Origin: Allobosea sp. UNC402CLCol
Lineage (GTDB): Bacteria > Pseudomonadota > Alphaproteobacteria > Rhizobiales > Beijerinckiaceae
Length of the DNA stretch: 64,000 bases
Direction: 5' to 3'
Assembly (NCBI RefSeq): GCF_000745475.1
Contig: NZ_JQJJ01000008.1
Span: forward strand, 372,001 to 436,000
The translations under genes and the position numbers were made by a program. Positions 1 through 7,082 of the stretch are shown piece after piece. The notes below the pieces were generated by a model. The model saw only the letters and a list, made by a program, of their open reading frames with translations. It was not told the DNA's origin and did not search any database. Numbering within the stretch: the first letter of the stretch is position 1; each line of letters begins with the position of its first letter.

Positions 1-163
1 AGGTGCCCCCGCTGCCGGGCACCGCTGCGAAGACCGCCTCCTTGAAGCCGGGCTCGTCGAGCGGAACGAGTTGCTCCTCGAAGGCGATGCCCTTGGCGCG
101 CAGCAGCAGCCAGGCCCTGAGCGACCAGGAGGAATAGCATTTGTTGCCGATCAGCAGTTTCAT
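1..163 (-). CDS. Glutathione S-transferase-like protein (partial)
   Basis: Only the first 54 residues are in the window; the gene reads leftwards and its C-terminal part lies beyond position 1. The N-terminus (MKLLIGNKCYSSWSLRAW) matches the thioredoxin-fold N-terminal domain of glutathione S-transferases, in which the SSWSLR stretch holds the residue that activates the glutathione thiol. The ATG at 163-161 overlaps the stop of the upstream racemase gene by four bases (ATGA), so the two are probably translated from one message. Substrate cannot be predicted. Confidence 0.8.
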   Translation of the reverse strand, partial: MKLLIGNKCYSSWSLRAWLLLRAKGIAFEEQLVPLDEPGFKEAVFAAVPGSGGT

Positions 164-870
164 GCGGCGACGCTCTCCACTTCACCGACATAGTCGAGCG
201 CCGCCGCGACATGCAGCGCCGTGGTGTCGAAGACCGGCACGGTGCAATCGGCCTGCGACAGCAGCAGCCCGATCTCGGTACAGCCAAGGATGACGCCGTC
301 CGCGCCCTCCTCCAGGATCGCCCGCTCGATGACCGCGAGATAGCGCGCCTTGGAGGCCGCCTCGATGCGGCCGCGGCACAGCTCCTCGTAGATGATGCGA
401 TGGACCTCGTCCCGCTCCTGCGCCTGCGGCACCAGCGCCTCGACGCCGAAGGCCTTGAGCCGGTCGCGATAGAATGCCTGCTCCATGGTGAAGCGCGTCG
501 CCAGCAGCAGCGGGCGCCGCGCGGAGGTCGCCCGGATCGCCTGCGCCGTCACATCCGCCAGATGCAGGAAGGGCAGCTTGGTCGCCCCCGTGATCTGGTC
601 GGCGACCTTGTGCATGGTGTTGGTGCACAGCACGAGGCAGGAGGCACCGGCATGTTCCAGCCGCCGCGCGCTCTGGGCCAGAGCCGCGCCGGCCGCCGCC
701 CAGTCGCCCTGCGCCTGCATCTCCGCGATACCCGCGAAGTCGAGCGAATGCAGCAGCACATCGGCCGAATGCAGCCCGCCCAAGCGAGTGCGCACGCCTT
801 CATTGAGCAGCCGGTAGTAGACCGCCGTCGATTCCCAACTCATTCCGCCGATCAGGCCGATCGTCGCCAT
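160..870 (-). CDS. Aspartate/glutamate racemase family protein
   Basis: A 236-residue amino-acid racemase of the cofactor-independent Asp/Glu family (RacD/YgeA type). These enzymes invert the alpha-carbon of an amino acid with two cysteines acting as acid and base. Visible are the N-terminal GLIGGMSWEST segment, Cys82 in LCTNTMHK and Cys197 in LGCTEIGLL, which are the expected catalytic pair. Length is normal for the family. Its stop overlaps the start of the downstream GST-like gene by four bases. It follows ilvI in the same direction with a palindromic repeat between. Whether the substrate is aspartate, glutamate or another amino acid cannot be read from the sequence. Confidence 0.87.
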   Translation of the reverse strand: MATIGLIGGMSWESTAVYYRLLNEGVRTRLGGLHSADVLLHSLDFAGIAEMQAQGDWAAAGAALAQSARRLEHAGASCLVLCTNTMHKVADQITGATKLPFLHLADVTAQAIRATSARRPLLLATRFTMEQAFYRDRLKAFGVEALVPQAQERDEVHRIIYEELCRGRIEAASKARYLAVIERAILEEGADGVILGCTEIGLLLSQADCTVPVFDTTALHVAAALDYVGEVESVAA

Positions 871-891
871 GGTGTTCTTCCCTTCCCCCTG

Positions 892-982
892 CCGTCATTG
901 CGATGAGCGTCAGCGACGAAGCAATCCAGGGGACGTGAAGCGCGGCCGCTCCTGGATTGCTTCGCTACGCTCGCAATGACGG
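892..982. repeat. Intergenic palindromic repeat, family A copy 1
   Basis: The ends CCGTCATTGCGA (892-903) and TCGCAATGACGG (971-982) are perfect reverse complements, and so are the inner arms GAAGCAATCCAGG (918-930) and CCTGGATTGCTTC (951-963). The element could fold into a long hairpin in the ilvI-racemase spacer. A diverged second copy lies at 32857-32953. It resembles the short intergenic palindromes common in Rhizobiales genomes. Confidence 0.85.
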
Positions 983-994
983 AGGTGTTCCCAA

Positions 995-2758
995 TCAGAC
1001 GAGCTGCTTGCCCTTGGCGTCGATGATCTGGCCGGTATCGCCTTCGAAATCGGGCAGGATCATCTCGTTATGCGCCTTGCCCGACGGGATCATCGGGAAG
1101 CAGTTCTCTTCCTTGGCGACATGGCAGTCGAAGATCACCGGGCCGGGCGTCTCGATCATCTCCATGATCGCGGCGTCGAGTTTGGCCGGGTCGTCGCAGC
1201 GGATGCCGTGGCCGCCATAGGCTTCCGCGAGCTTCACGAAGTCCGGCAGCGACTGCGAATAGCTCTCCGAATAGCGCCCGCCATGCAGCAATTCCTGCCA
1301 CTGGCGCACCATGCCCATGTACTCGTTGTTGAGGATGAAGATCTTGACCGGCAGCCGGTACTGCACCGCCGTCGACATCTCCTGCATGTTCATCAGGATC
1401 GAGGCCTCGCCGGCGACGTCGATGACGAGCGCCTTGGGGTGCTTCATCTGCACGCCGATCGCTGCCGGCAGGCCGTAGCCCATGGTGCCGAGGCCGCCCG
1501 AGGTCATCCAGCGGTTCGGCTCCTGGAAATGCAGGTACTGCGCCGCCCACATCTGGTGCTGGCCGACCTCGGTCGTGATGTAGGTATCGCGATCCTTCGT
1601 CAGCGCATGGAGGCGCTCCAGCGCATATTGCGGCTTGATGATCGTGTCGGACTGCTTGTAGGCGAGGCTCTTGCGCCCGCGCCAGCCCTCGATCTGCGTC
1701 CACCAGGCGGCAAGCGCGGTCTTGTCGATCTGCGGGCTGCTCTCGCGCCAGATTCGGACCATATCCTCCAGCACATGGGCGCAATCGCCGACGATGCCGA
1801 TATCGGCCTTGACCGTCTTGTTGATCGAGGACGGGTCGATGTCGATATGGATCTTCTTCGAGCGCGGCGAGAAGCCGTCGATCCGCCCGGTGATGCGGTC
1901 GTCGAAGCGCGCGCCGATATTGATCATGACGTCGCAGTCATGCATCGCGAGATTGGCCTCGTAGGTGCCGTGCATGCCGAGCATGCCGAGCCATTGCTTG
2001 TCGGCGGCCGGGAAGGCGCCGAGCCCCATCAGCGTCGAGGTGACCGGGAAGCCGGTCAGCCGCGCCAGCTCGCGCAGCAGCGCCGAGGCGTGCGGGCCGG
2101 AATTGATGACGCCGCCGCCCGTGTAGAACACCGGCTTCTTCGCGCTGGCGATCAGCTCGATCGCCGCCTTGATCTTGGCGAGGTCGCCCTTGACCACCGG
2201 GCGGTAGGTCTTGTGCTGGTTGTCGCGCGGGCGGCTATAGGCGCCGGTCGCGAACTGGATGTCCTTCGGAATGTCGATGACGACCGGGCCCGGACGGCCG
2301 TTCGAGGCGACATAGAAGGCCTCGTGCAGGATGCGCGGCAGGTCGTGGATGCTCTTCACCAGATAGTTGTGCTTGGTGCAGGAGCGAGTGATGCCGACCG
2401 TGTCGCATTCCTGGAAGGCGTCGGAGCCGATCAGATGGGTCGGCACCTGGCCGGTGATGACGACGACCGGGATCGAGTCGAGCAGCGCGTCGGTCAGGCC
2501 GGTGACGGCATTGGTCGCGCCGGGCCCCGAAGTGACCAGCACGCAGCCGACCTTGCCCGGGCCGGAGCGGGCATAGCCCTCGGCGGCATGGACCGCGCCC
2601 TGCTCGTGGCGGACGAGCACGTGCTTGACCTTGTCCTGCTGGAAGATCGCGTCATAGATCGGGAGTACGGCGCCGCCGGGATATCCGAACAGATGCTCGA
2701 CGCCCTGGTCCTGAAGCGCGCGGACGACCATCTCGGCTCCGGTCATCATCTCGCTCAT
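995..2758 (-). CDS. ilvI: Acetolactate synthase, large catalytic subunit
   Basis: A 587-residue thiamine-diphosphate enzyme that joins two pyruvates (or pyruvate and 2-oxobutyrate) in the first shared step of valine, leucine and isoleucine synthesis. The PYR domain spans about 4-170 with Glu52 (RHEQGAVHAAEGYAR), which activates the cofactor; the central domain spans about 190-335; the cofactor-binding domain spans about 375-550. Where many homologues have a Mg-binding GDG, this one reads VAGEASILMN (448-457). A transcription attenuator with an Ile/Leu/Val leader peptide lies directly upstream. The regulatory subunit ilvH, normally next to ilvI in Rhizobiales, does not follow: the downstream genes are a racemase and a GST-like protein. 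Confidence 0.97.
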   Translation of the reverse strand: MSEMMTGAEMVVRALQDQGVEHLFGYPGGAVLPIYDAIFQQDKVKHVLVRHEQGAVHAAEGYARSGPGKVGCVLVTSGPGATNAVTGLTDALLDSIPVVVITGQVPTHLIGSDAFQECDTVGITRSCTKHNYLVKSIHDLPRILHEAFYVASNGRPGPVVIDIPKDIQFATGAYSRPRDNQHKTYRPVVKGDLAKIKAAIELIASAKKPVFYTGGGVINSGPHASALLRELARLTGFPVTSTLMGLGAFPAADKQWLGMLGMHGTYEANLAMHDCDVMINIGARFDDRITGRIDGFSPRSKKIHIDIDPSSINKTVKADIGIVGDCAHVLEDMVRIWRESSPQIDKTALAAWWTQIEGWRGRKSLAYKQSDTIIKPQYALERLHALTKDRDTYITTEVGQHQMWAAQYLHFQEPNRWMTSGGLGTMGYGLPAAIGVQMKHPKALVIDVAGEASILMNMQEMSTAVQYRLPVKIFILNNEYMGMVRQWQELLHGGRYSESYSQSLPDFVKLAEAYGGHGIRCDDPAKLDAAIMEMIETPGPVIFDCHVAKEENCFPMIPSGKAHNEMILPDFEGDTGQIIDAKGKQLV

Positions 2759-2803
2759 AACGCTCTCCTGCGGCTTGTCTTCGGTGATGGTGGAAAACGG
2801 GCA

Positions 2804-2828
2804 ATAAAAAAGGCCCTCGGAGGGGCCT
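2804..2828 (-). terminator. Attenuator terminator of the ilvI leader
   Basis: On the minus strand AGGCCC (2828-2823) pairs with GGGCCT (2816-2811), followed by a run of T residues. It lies 46 bases upstream of the ilvI start and downstream of the leader peptide, the position of a classic attenuator. An upstream GGGGCC (2873-2868) could pair with its 5' arm and prevent its formation. Confidence 0.85.
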
Positions 2829-2872
2829 GGGCGTGCGCTGGCGTCGGGGACGCCCGGTTGTTAAACCGGCCC
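2829..2872 (-). promoter_or_regulatory. Attenuator switch elements of the ilvI leader RNA
   Basis: Three overlapping pairings are visible between the leader peptide and the terminator. GTGCGCTGG inside the last leader codons (2884-2876) is the exact complement of CCAGCGCAC (2841-2833). CCGGTT and AACCGG (2869-2854) form a six-base-pair hairpin with a four-base loop. GGGGCC just after the leader stop (2873-2868) can pair with the 5' arm of the terminator. These alternatives are what an amino-acid attenuator needs; which of them form in the cell is inference. Confidence 0.75.
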
Positions 2873-2917
2873 CTACCAGCGCACCTCTACGAGAATAAGC
2901 TTGCGCATCGCGCTCAT
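2873..2917 (-). CDS. ilv leader peptide
   Basis: A 14-codon reading frame, MSAMRKLILVEVRW, with ATG at 2917-2915 and TAG at 2875-2873. AAGGA just before the ATG can serve as ribosome-binding site. The run Leu-Ile-Leu-Val-Glu-Val contains all three products of the pathway, written partly with codons unusual for this GC-rich sequence (CTT, ATT, GTA). Ribosome stalling on these codons when charged Leu/Ile/Val tRNAs are scarce would leave the downstream antiterminator free. It has no expected function as a protein. Confidence 0.88.
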   Translation of the reverse strand: MSAMRKLILVEVRW

Positions 2918-2939
2918 GATCCTTGTCGTAAGTTGCCGG

Positions 2940-2968
2940 ACGCTAACGGAGGCCGCGAGGCCGGTCAA
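2940..2968 (-). promoter_or_regulatory. Predicted sigma-70 promoter of ilvI leader
   Basis: On the minus strand TTGACC (2968-2963) is followed after 17 bases by TAGCGT (2945-2940). The start of transcription would fall near 2933, leaving about 16 untranslated bases before the leader peptide. The spacing is ideal; the -10 box is only a partial match. Confidence 0.55.
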
Positions 2969-3261
2969 GCGCTAAGCGTAGGCGACAGCCCCCGGAAAAA
3001 ACGCGACGCTCCCGGATGACGGCCTGCGGCCTCGGAGCAACCGCCGGCATCGGCAAGGGATATCGACAAAAGGAACATCGGCTGCGCGCTCCCTGCAGCC
3101 TGCGCCCCTCGGGGTCACAGAGCCTCCTCCGAAGGTTGAAGACACCCCTTGAACGGTTGGCAACCGAATGATTGACACGATTACGCAAAAATCGCGTCCA
3201 TCGCGGAACGGTTTCTCAACCTGCCTGTCTTAGCGTTGCGCCCGCTCGAACCGGGACGGCT
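2969..3261. other. Intergenic region between ilvI promoter and GGDEF gene
   Basis: No convincing gene or structured RNA is seen here. A TTGACA hexamer at 3172-3177 could be the -35 box of the rightward diguanylate cyclase gene, but no good -10 follows at the right distance. In-frame sequence upstream of 3262 lacks a plausible start or ribosome-binding site. Confidence 0.5.
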
Positions 3262-4728
3262 ATGTACCACGAAGTCCATACCGAAAACATCGCAGCCCGC
3301 GCCCATGCGCCCGAGATCGCGAAGCTGCTCGACCGGTTCGCGTTCCATGGTCGCAACGGCCGGCCCGTCGCCTACGAAGACTTCATCGCCGAAATCATGC
3401 CGGCCTTCGGCGAGGACCTGGTCATCCTCGAGCCGACCGATGACGGTGATTATCGCTGGATCCATTACGGCCGCGAGATCGTGCGCTATGTCGGCGGCTC
3501 GCGGCTGGGCGAGACATTGGCCGCGATGCGGCCGCAGGTCGCGACATTCACGCGCGACTGCGCCGAACGCGCGCGCTCGGAGCGCAAGCCGCTCTACACC
3601 ATCCACCGTTCCAAGCCGATCACCCGCGTCGCGCTGTGGGAGCGCCTCCTGCTCCCCACCATCGCGCAGGACGGACGGGACGTGGTGGTCGCCTTCAGCC
3701 GCCCGTTGCAGTTCCGCGAGGACCTGCTCAATGCGGTGCTGGACAACTCGCCGAGCGGCATCGTCGCGCTGCGCGCCATCCGCGACGATGATGGCGGCAT
3801 CGACCGCACGGTCATCGTCACGGCAAATGCACGGGCGGCCGAACTGGCCGGACGGCCCGGTGCCTGCCTGCTGGATTGCGAGGGTCGGGAGGGCCTGCCC
3901 TTCCTCAGCGACCCGACGCTCTGGCGCCGCTGCCTCCACGCGATGCAGCATCAGCGCGCCGACACCTTCGAAACCGCCTTCGCTCTTGGCGAGCGCACGA
4001 CCTGGCTGAGGCTCGCGGTCGCCCCCCTCGGCGACGGGCTCCTCATGACACTGACCGACATCACCGACCTCACCGTCGCCAACCAGACCCTGCAACTGCG
4101 CGCCGCGACGCTCGCGCTCGAGATCGGCCGAGAGCGGGCGACGCGCCGGGCCCTCTCCGAAGAGATCGGCTATCGCGAGGAACGCGAAAAGGAACTGCGG
4201 CGCCTCGCCGAGACCGATCCGCTGACCGCTCTCCTCAACCGCCGCTCCTTCACCGAGCGCGCCCATGCCGCAATGGCGACGGGTGCGAGCGAGGATGCCG
4301 ACATCTCGCTCATCATCGTCGATCTCGACCATTTCAAGCAGGTCAACGACTCCCACGGCCATGCGGCGGGAGACGCCGTCATCCGTGCCTTCGCCGATAT
4401 GCTGCTCGGGCTGCTGCGCGGCGAGCGCCACCTCGTCGCCCGCGTCGGCGGCGAGGAATTCGCCATTCTGCTGCGCGGCGCCGGCGGGGCCGAGGCGGTG
4501 GCCAAGACGCGCCAGATCCAGGACGCGCTGGCGAGCCGCGCTTTGCCCGTCTCCGAGACGCTCGAACTCAAGGTCACCGCCAGCTACGGCATCGCGACAC
4601 GCCAGTCGGAAGAGCAGCTCGCCATGCTGATGGAGCGCGCCGACCAGGCGCTCTACCGTGCCAAGAACGAGGGCCGGAACCGGATCGGCATCGCCGAGGC
4701 GAGCACGATCGCCGCCGTCGCGGCCTGA
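3262..4728 (+). CDS. PAS-GGDEF diguanylate cyclase
   Basis: A 488-residue soluble protein predicted to make the second messenger cyclic di-GMP from two GTP. Two PAS-like sensory segments occupy roughly residues 30-150 and 155-270, followed by a charged coiled-coil linker (about 275-315) and a C-terminal GGDEF domain (about 315-475). The active-site signature is GGEEF (396-400), compatible with activity. The inhibitory RxxD site that normally sits five residues upstream is missing (GERH in its place), so product inhibition is probably lost. No membrane segment is seen. The start at 3262 is the first ATG in frame. The gene lies alone between ilvI and miaA, where Rhizobiales usually have no such gene. 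Confidence 0.88.
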   Translation: MYHEVHTENIAARAHAPEIAKLLDRFAFHGRNGRPVAYEDFIAEIMPAFGEDLVILEPTDDGDYRWIHYGREIVRYVGGSRLGETLAAMRPQVATFTRDCAERARSERKPLYTIHRSKPITRVALWERLLLPTIAQDGRDVVVAFSRPLQFREDLLNAVLDNSPSGIVALRAIRDDDGGIDRTVIVTANARAAELAGRPGACLLDCEGREGLPFLSDPTLWRRCLHAMQHQRADTFETAFALGERTTWLRLAVAPLGDGLLMTLTDITDLTVANQTLQLRAATLALEIGRERATRRALSEEIGYREEREKELRRLAETDPLTALLNRRSFTERAHAAMATGASEDADISLIIVDLDHFKQVNDSHGHAAGDAVIRAFADMLLGLLRGERHLVARVGGEEFAILLRGAGGAEAVAKTRQIQDALASRALPVSETLELKVTASYGIATRQSEEQLAMLMERADQALYRAKNEGRNRIGIAEASTIAAVAA

Positions 4729-4730
4729 GT

Positions 4731-5660
4731 TCAGCGTTTCAGGCCGGCGAGCGCCGTCTCCAGCGCGGCCTCCGGCGCCACCGCCTGCCAGCCCGCCATC
4801 TGGTGCCGGAACCATGTCACCTGCCGCTTGGAATAGGCGCGCGTGTCGGCCTGCCCGCGCGCGATCGCCTCCTCCAGCGAGATTTCGCCGTCGAGATGCG
4901 CGATCAGACCCGGCACGCCATGGGCGCGCATGATCGGCAGGAGCGGATCGAGCCCCCGCTCCCGCAGCCGCGCAACCTCCTCCAGCGCGCCTGTCGCCAT
5001 CATCGCCTCGAAGCGCCGGTCGATCCGGGCGCGCACATCCTCACGCGACGGGCTGACGAACAGGCGTAGCAGCGCCATGCCGTCGAGAGGTCCCGGCGCG
5101 CGCTCGCCCTGGAAGCTCGCCAGCGAACGCCCGGTCGCCAGATGCACCTCGATGGCACGCATGATCCGCAGCCGGTCCGACGGTCGCAGCCGGTCGGCCA
5201 TGAGGGGATCGAGAGCGGCAAGCTCGGCATGCAGCGCCTCGGTCGCGGCGCCCTCCGCTCGCGCTCGGAAGGCGGAGCGCACCGCCTCCGGCACGGGCGG
5301 CATCGCCGAGAAGCCCTCGGTCACCGCTTTGAAGTAGAGCCCGGTCCCCCCCACCAGGATCGGCAGCTTGCCCTGCTCCCAAAGCTGCGGCAGCAAGGCC
5401 GCGACATCCGCCGCATAGCGCATCGCCGAGTAATTCACGGCACCGTCGACATGGCCGTAGAGCCGGTGCGGCGCGAGCGCCTCCTCGGCCTCGCTCGGGC
5501 GGGCGGAGAGGATGCGCAGATCGGCATAGACCTGCATGGAATCGGCGTTGACCACGACGCCGTCCAGCCGCCGGGCGATCTCGATGGCGAGCGCGGACTT
5601 GCCGCTGGCGGTCGGACCTGCGATGAGCACCGCCCTGATCGTCTCTTCCGCCTGCGTCAC
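4731..5660 (-). CDS. miaA: tRNA dimethylallyltransferase
   Basis: A 309-residue enzyme that transfers a dimethylallyl group to N6 of adenosine 37 in tRNAs reading codons that begin with U. The P-loop GPTASGKS is at 15-22, the catalytic NADSMQVY at 38-45 and the GGTGLY motif near 105. The start is a GTG at 5660; the P-loop lies so close to the N-terminus that no later start is possible. The GTG is only 10 bases from the divergent serB ATG. Its stop faces that of the diguanylate cyclase gene, two bases away. Confidence 0.96.
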   Translation of the reverse strand: MTQAEETIRAVLIAGPTASGKSALAIEIARRLDGVVVNADSMQVYADLRILSARPSEAEEALAPHRLYGHVDGAVNYSAMRYAADVAALLPQLWEQGKLPILVGGTGLYFKAVTEGFSAMPPVPEAVRSAFRARAEGAATEALHAELAALDPLMADRLRPSDRLRIMRAIEVHLATGRSLASFQGERAPGPLDGMALLRLFVSPSREDVRARIDRRFEAMMATGALEEVARLRERGLDPLLPIMRAHGVPGLIAHLDGEISLEEAIARGQADTRAYSKRQVTWFRHQMAGWQAVAPEAALETALAGLKR

Positions 5661-5670
5661 CGGTCCTCAC

Positions 5671-6558
5671 ATGCTCGTCGCGACACTTGTTTCCGCCCAT
5701 GGCCAGGCGCTCGTCGGCGAGGCCCTGCTCGCACGCCTCGCCCGCGCAGTGCCGGGCATCCATCGCACAGCCACGCTGGACGGCGCCATCGCCGCCGATC
5801 TCTTCGCGGATGGAACCGACGCGCGCAAGCTCGAAGCCGAAATCCGGATCGCGCTGGAAGGTGTGGCGATCGACGTCATCGTCCAGCCCGAAGCGAGCCG
5901 CCGCAAGGCCCTGTTCCTTGCCGACATGGATTCGACGATGATCGGCCAGGAATGCATCGACGAGCTCGCCGCCTGTGTCGGGCTGAAGGATCTCGTCTCC
6001 GCGATCACCGAGCGCGCCATGCGCGGCGAGATCGCCTTCGAGCCGGCGCTGCGCGAACGCGTCGCCTTGCTGAAGGGCGTGCCGCTGTCGGTGGTCGACG
6101 AGATCATCCGCGACCGCATCACCCTGACACCGGGCGGCTACGAGCTCGTCCATACGATGCGCGCCAACGGCGCCTACACCGCCCTGGTCTCCGGCGGCTT
6201 CACCGTCTTCACCGGTCCGATCAGCGCCGCCATCGGCTTCGACGAGCACCGCTCGAACGTGCTGCTGGCGCAGGACGGCATCCTGACCGGCGAGGTCGCC
6301 GATCCGATCCTCGGCAAGCAGGCCAAGCTCGATTCGCTCGTCGAACTGCGCAGCCGCTTCGGCCTCCGTCCCGAGCAGACGCTTGCGGTCGGCGACGGCG
6401 CCAACGACCTTGCCATGCTCGGCGAGGCCGGCCTCGGCATCGCCTTCCGTGCCAAGCCCGCTGTCGCGGCCGCGGCCGATGCCCGGCTGGAGCACGCCGA
6501 TCTCACCGCCCTGCTCTACGCCCAGGGCTATACCGGCGGCGAGATCGTCAGGCGCTGA
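5671..6558 (+). CDS. serB: Phosphoserine phosphatase
   Basis: A 295-residue HAD-family phosphatase that performs the last step of serine synthesis. The N-terminal 80 residues form a small ACT-like regulatory region; the catalytic DMDST motif is at 85-89 (Asp85 nucleophile, Asp87 acid/base), with SGGFTVF and GDGANDLAML further on. The ATG at 5671 was chosen because it starts the conserved N-terminal region; it lacks a strong ribosome-binding site. It diverges from miaA with ten bases between start codons, so each promoter must lie inside the other gene. Its stop directly abuts the convergent cupin gene. Confidence 0.96.
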   Translation: MLVATLVSAHGQALVGEALLARLARAVPGIHRTATLDGAIAADLFADGTDARKLEAEIRIALEGVAIDVIVQPEASRRKALFLADMDSTMIGQECIDELAACVGLKDLVSAITERAMRGEIAFEPALRERVALLKGVPLSVVDEIIRDRITLTPGGYELVHTMRANGAYTALVSGGFTVFTGPISAAIGFDEHRSNVLLAQDGILTGEVADPILGKQAKLDSLVELRSRFGLRPEQTLAVGDGANDLAMLGEAGLGIAFRAKPAVAAAADARLEHADLTALLYAQGYTGGEIVRR

Positions 6559-6900
6559 TCAATCGACGATGAAGAGCTTCGCGCCCGTCTTCGTCTGCGA
6601 GCGGTGCGCCTCGGCGCCATCGGCGACTTGATAGCTCATGCCGGCCTTGAGCGGCATGACGCGGCCATCTTCCAGCGTCGTCTCCATCTCGCCTTCCAGG
6701 CACAGGATGATGTGGCCTTTCGAGCACCAGTGATCGGCGACGTAGCCGGCCGAATACTCGACCATCCGCACCCGGATGCGGTTCTCCTCCGGTCCGAAAT
6801 ACTGGACGCGCCAGATCGCCTCCCCGGCATCGCCGGCATGGCGCTCGGCCGGCACGGCCGACCAGTCGGTGGTGACGAAGGAAATATCGCTGATCTTCAT
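6559..6900 (-). CDS. DHCW-motif cupin fold protein
   Basis: A 113-residue single-domain cupin. The central segment YVADHWCSKGHIILCLEGE followed by LEDGR and a C-terminal GAEAHRSQT matches the small DHCW-motif cupin proteins, whose function is unknown. The ATG at 6900 begins the conserved MKISDI N-terminus. The start could not be confirmed by a strong ribosome-binding site. The gene converges with serB without any intergenic base and lies downstream of the degP terminator, so it is probably expressed from its own promoter between 6901 and 7030. Confidence 0.8.
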   Translation of the reverse strand: MKISDISFVTTDWSAVPAERHAGDAGEAIWRVQYFGPEENRIRVRMVEYSAGYVADHWCSKGHIILCLEGEMETTLEDGRVMPLKAGMSYQVADGAEAHRSQTKTGAKLFIVD

Positions 6901-7030
6901 ATCGCTGCTCACCGGCCGGAGCCGGGCCCGTCTTGCCATGGCCGAAGGCGCGCAAGGTGCCAGCCGCGAGCCGGATGCGCCATCGCAAAGACGGGATCGG
7001 CGGCATGCCCGCAAAGCGCAGGCGCCAAAC

Positions 7031-7056
7031 AAAAAAAGGCGGCCCGTCGGGCCGCC
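7031..7056 (-). terminator. Rho-independent terminator of degP
   Basis: On the minus strand GGCGGCCC (7056-7049) and GGGCCGCC (7045-7038) form an eight-base-pair stem with a three-base loop, followed by seven T residues. It lies 27 bases beyond the degP stop and closes the hflK-hflC-DUF2065-degP unit. Confidence 0.92.
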
Positions 7057-7082
7057 CTCGATCTCGCCCTGTCAGGGACCGG

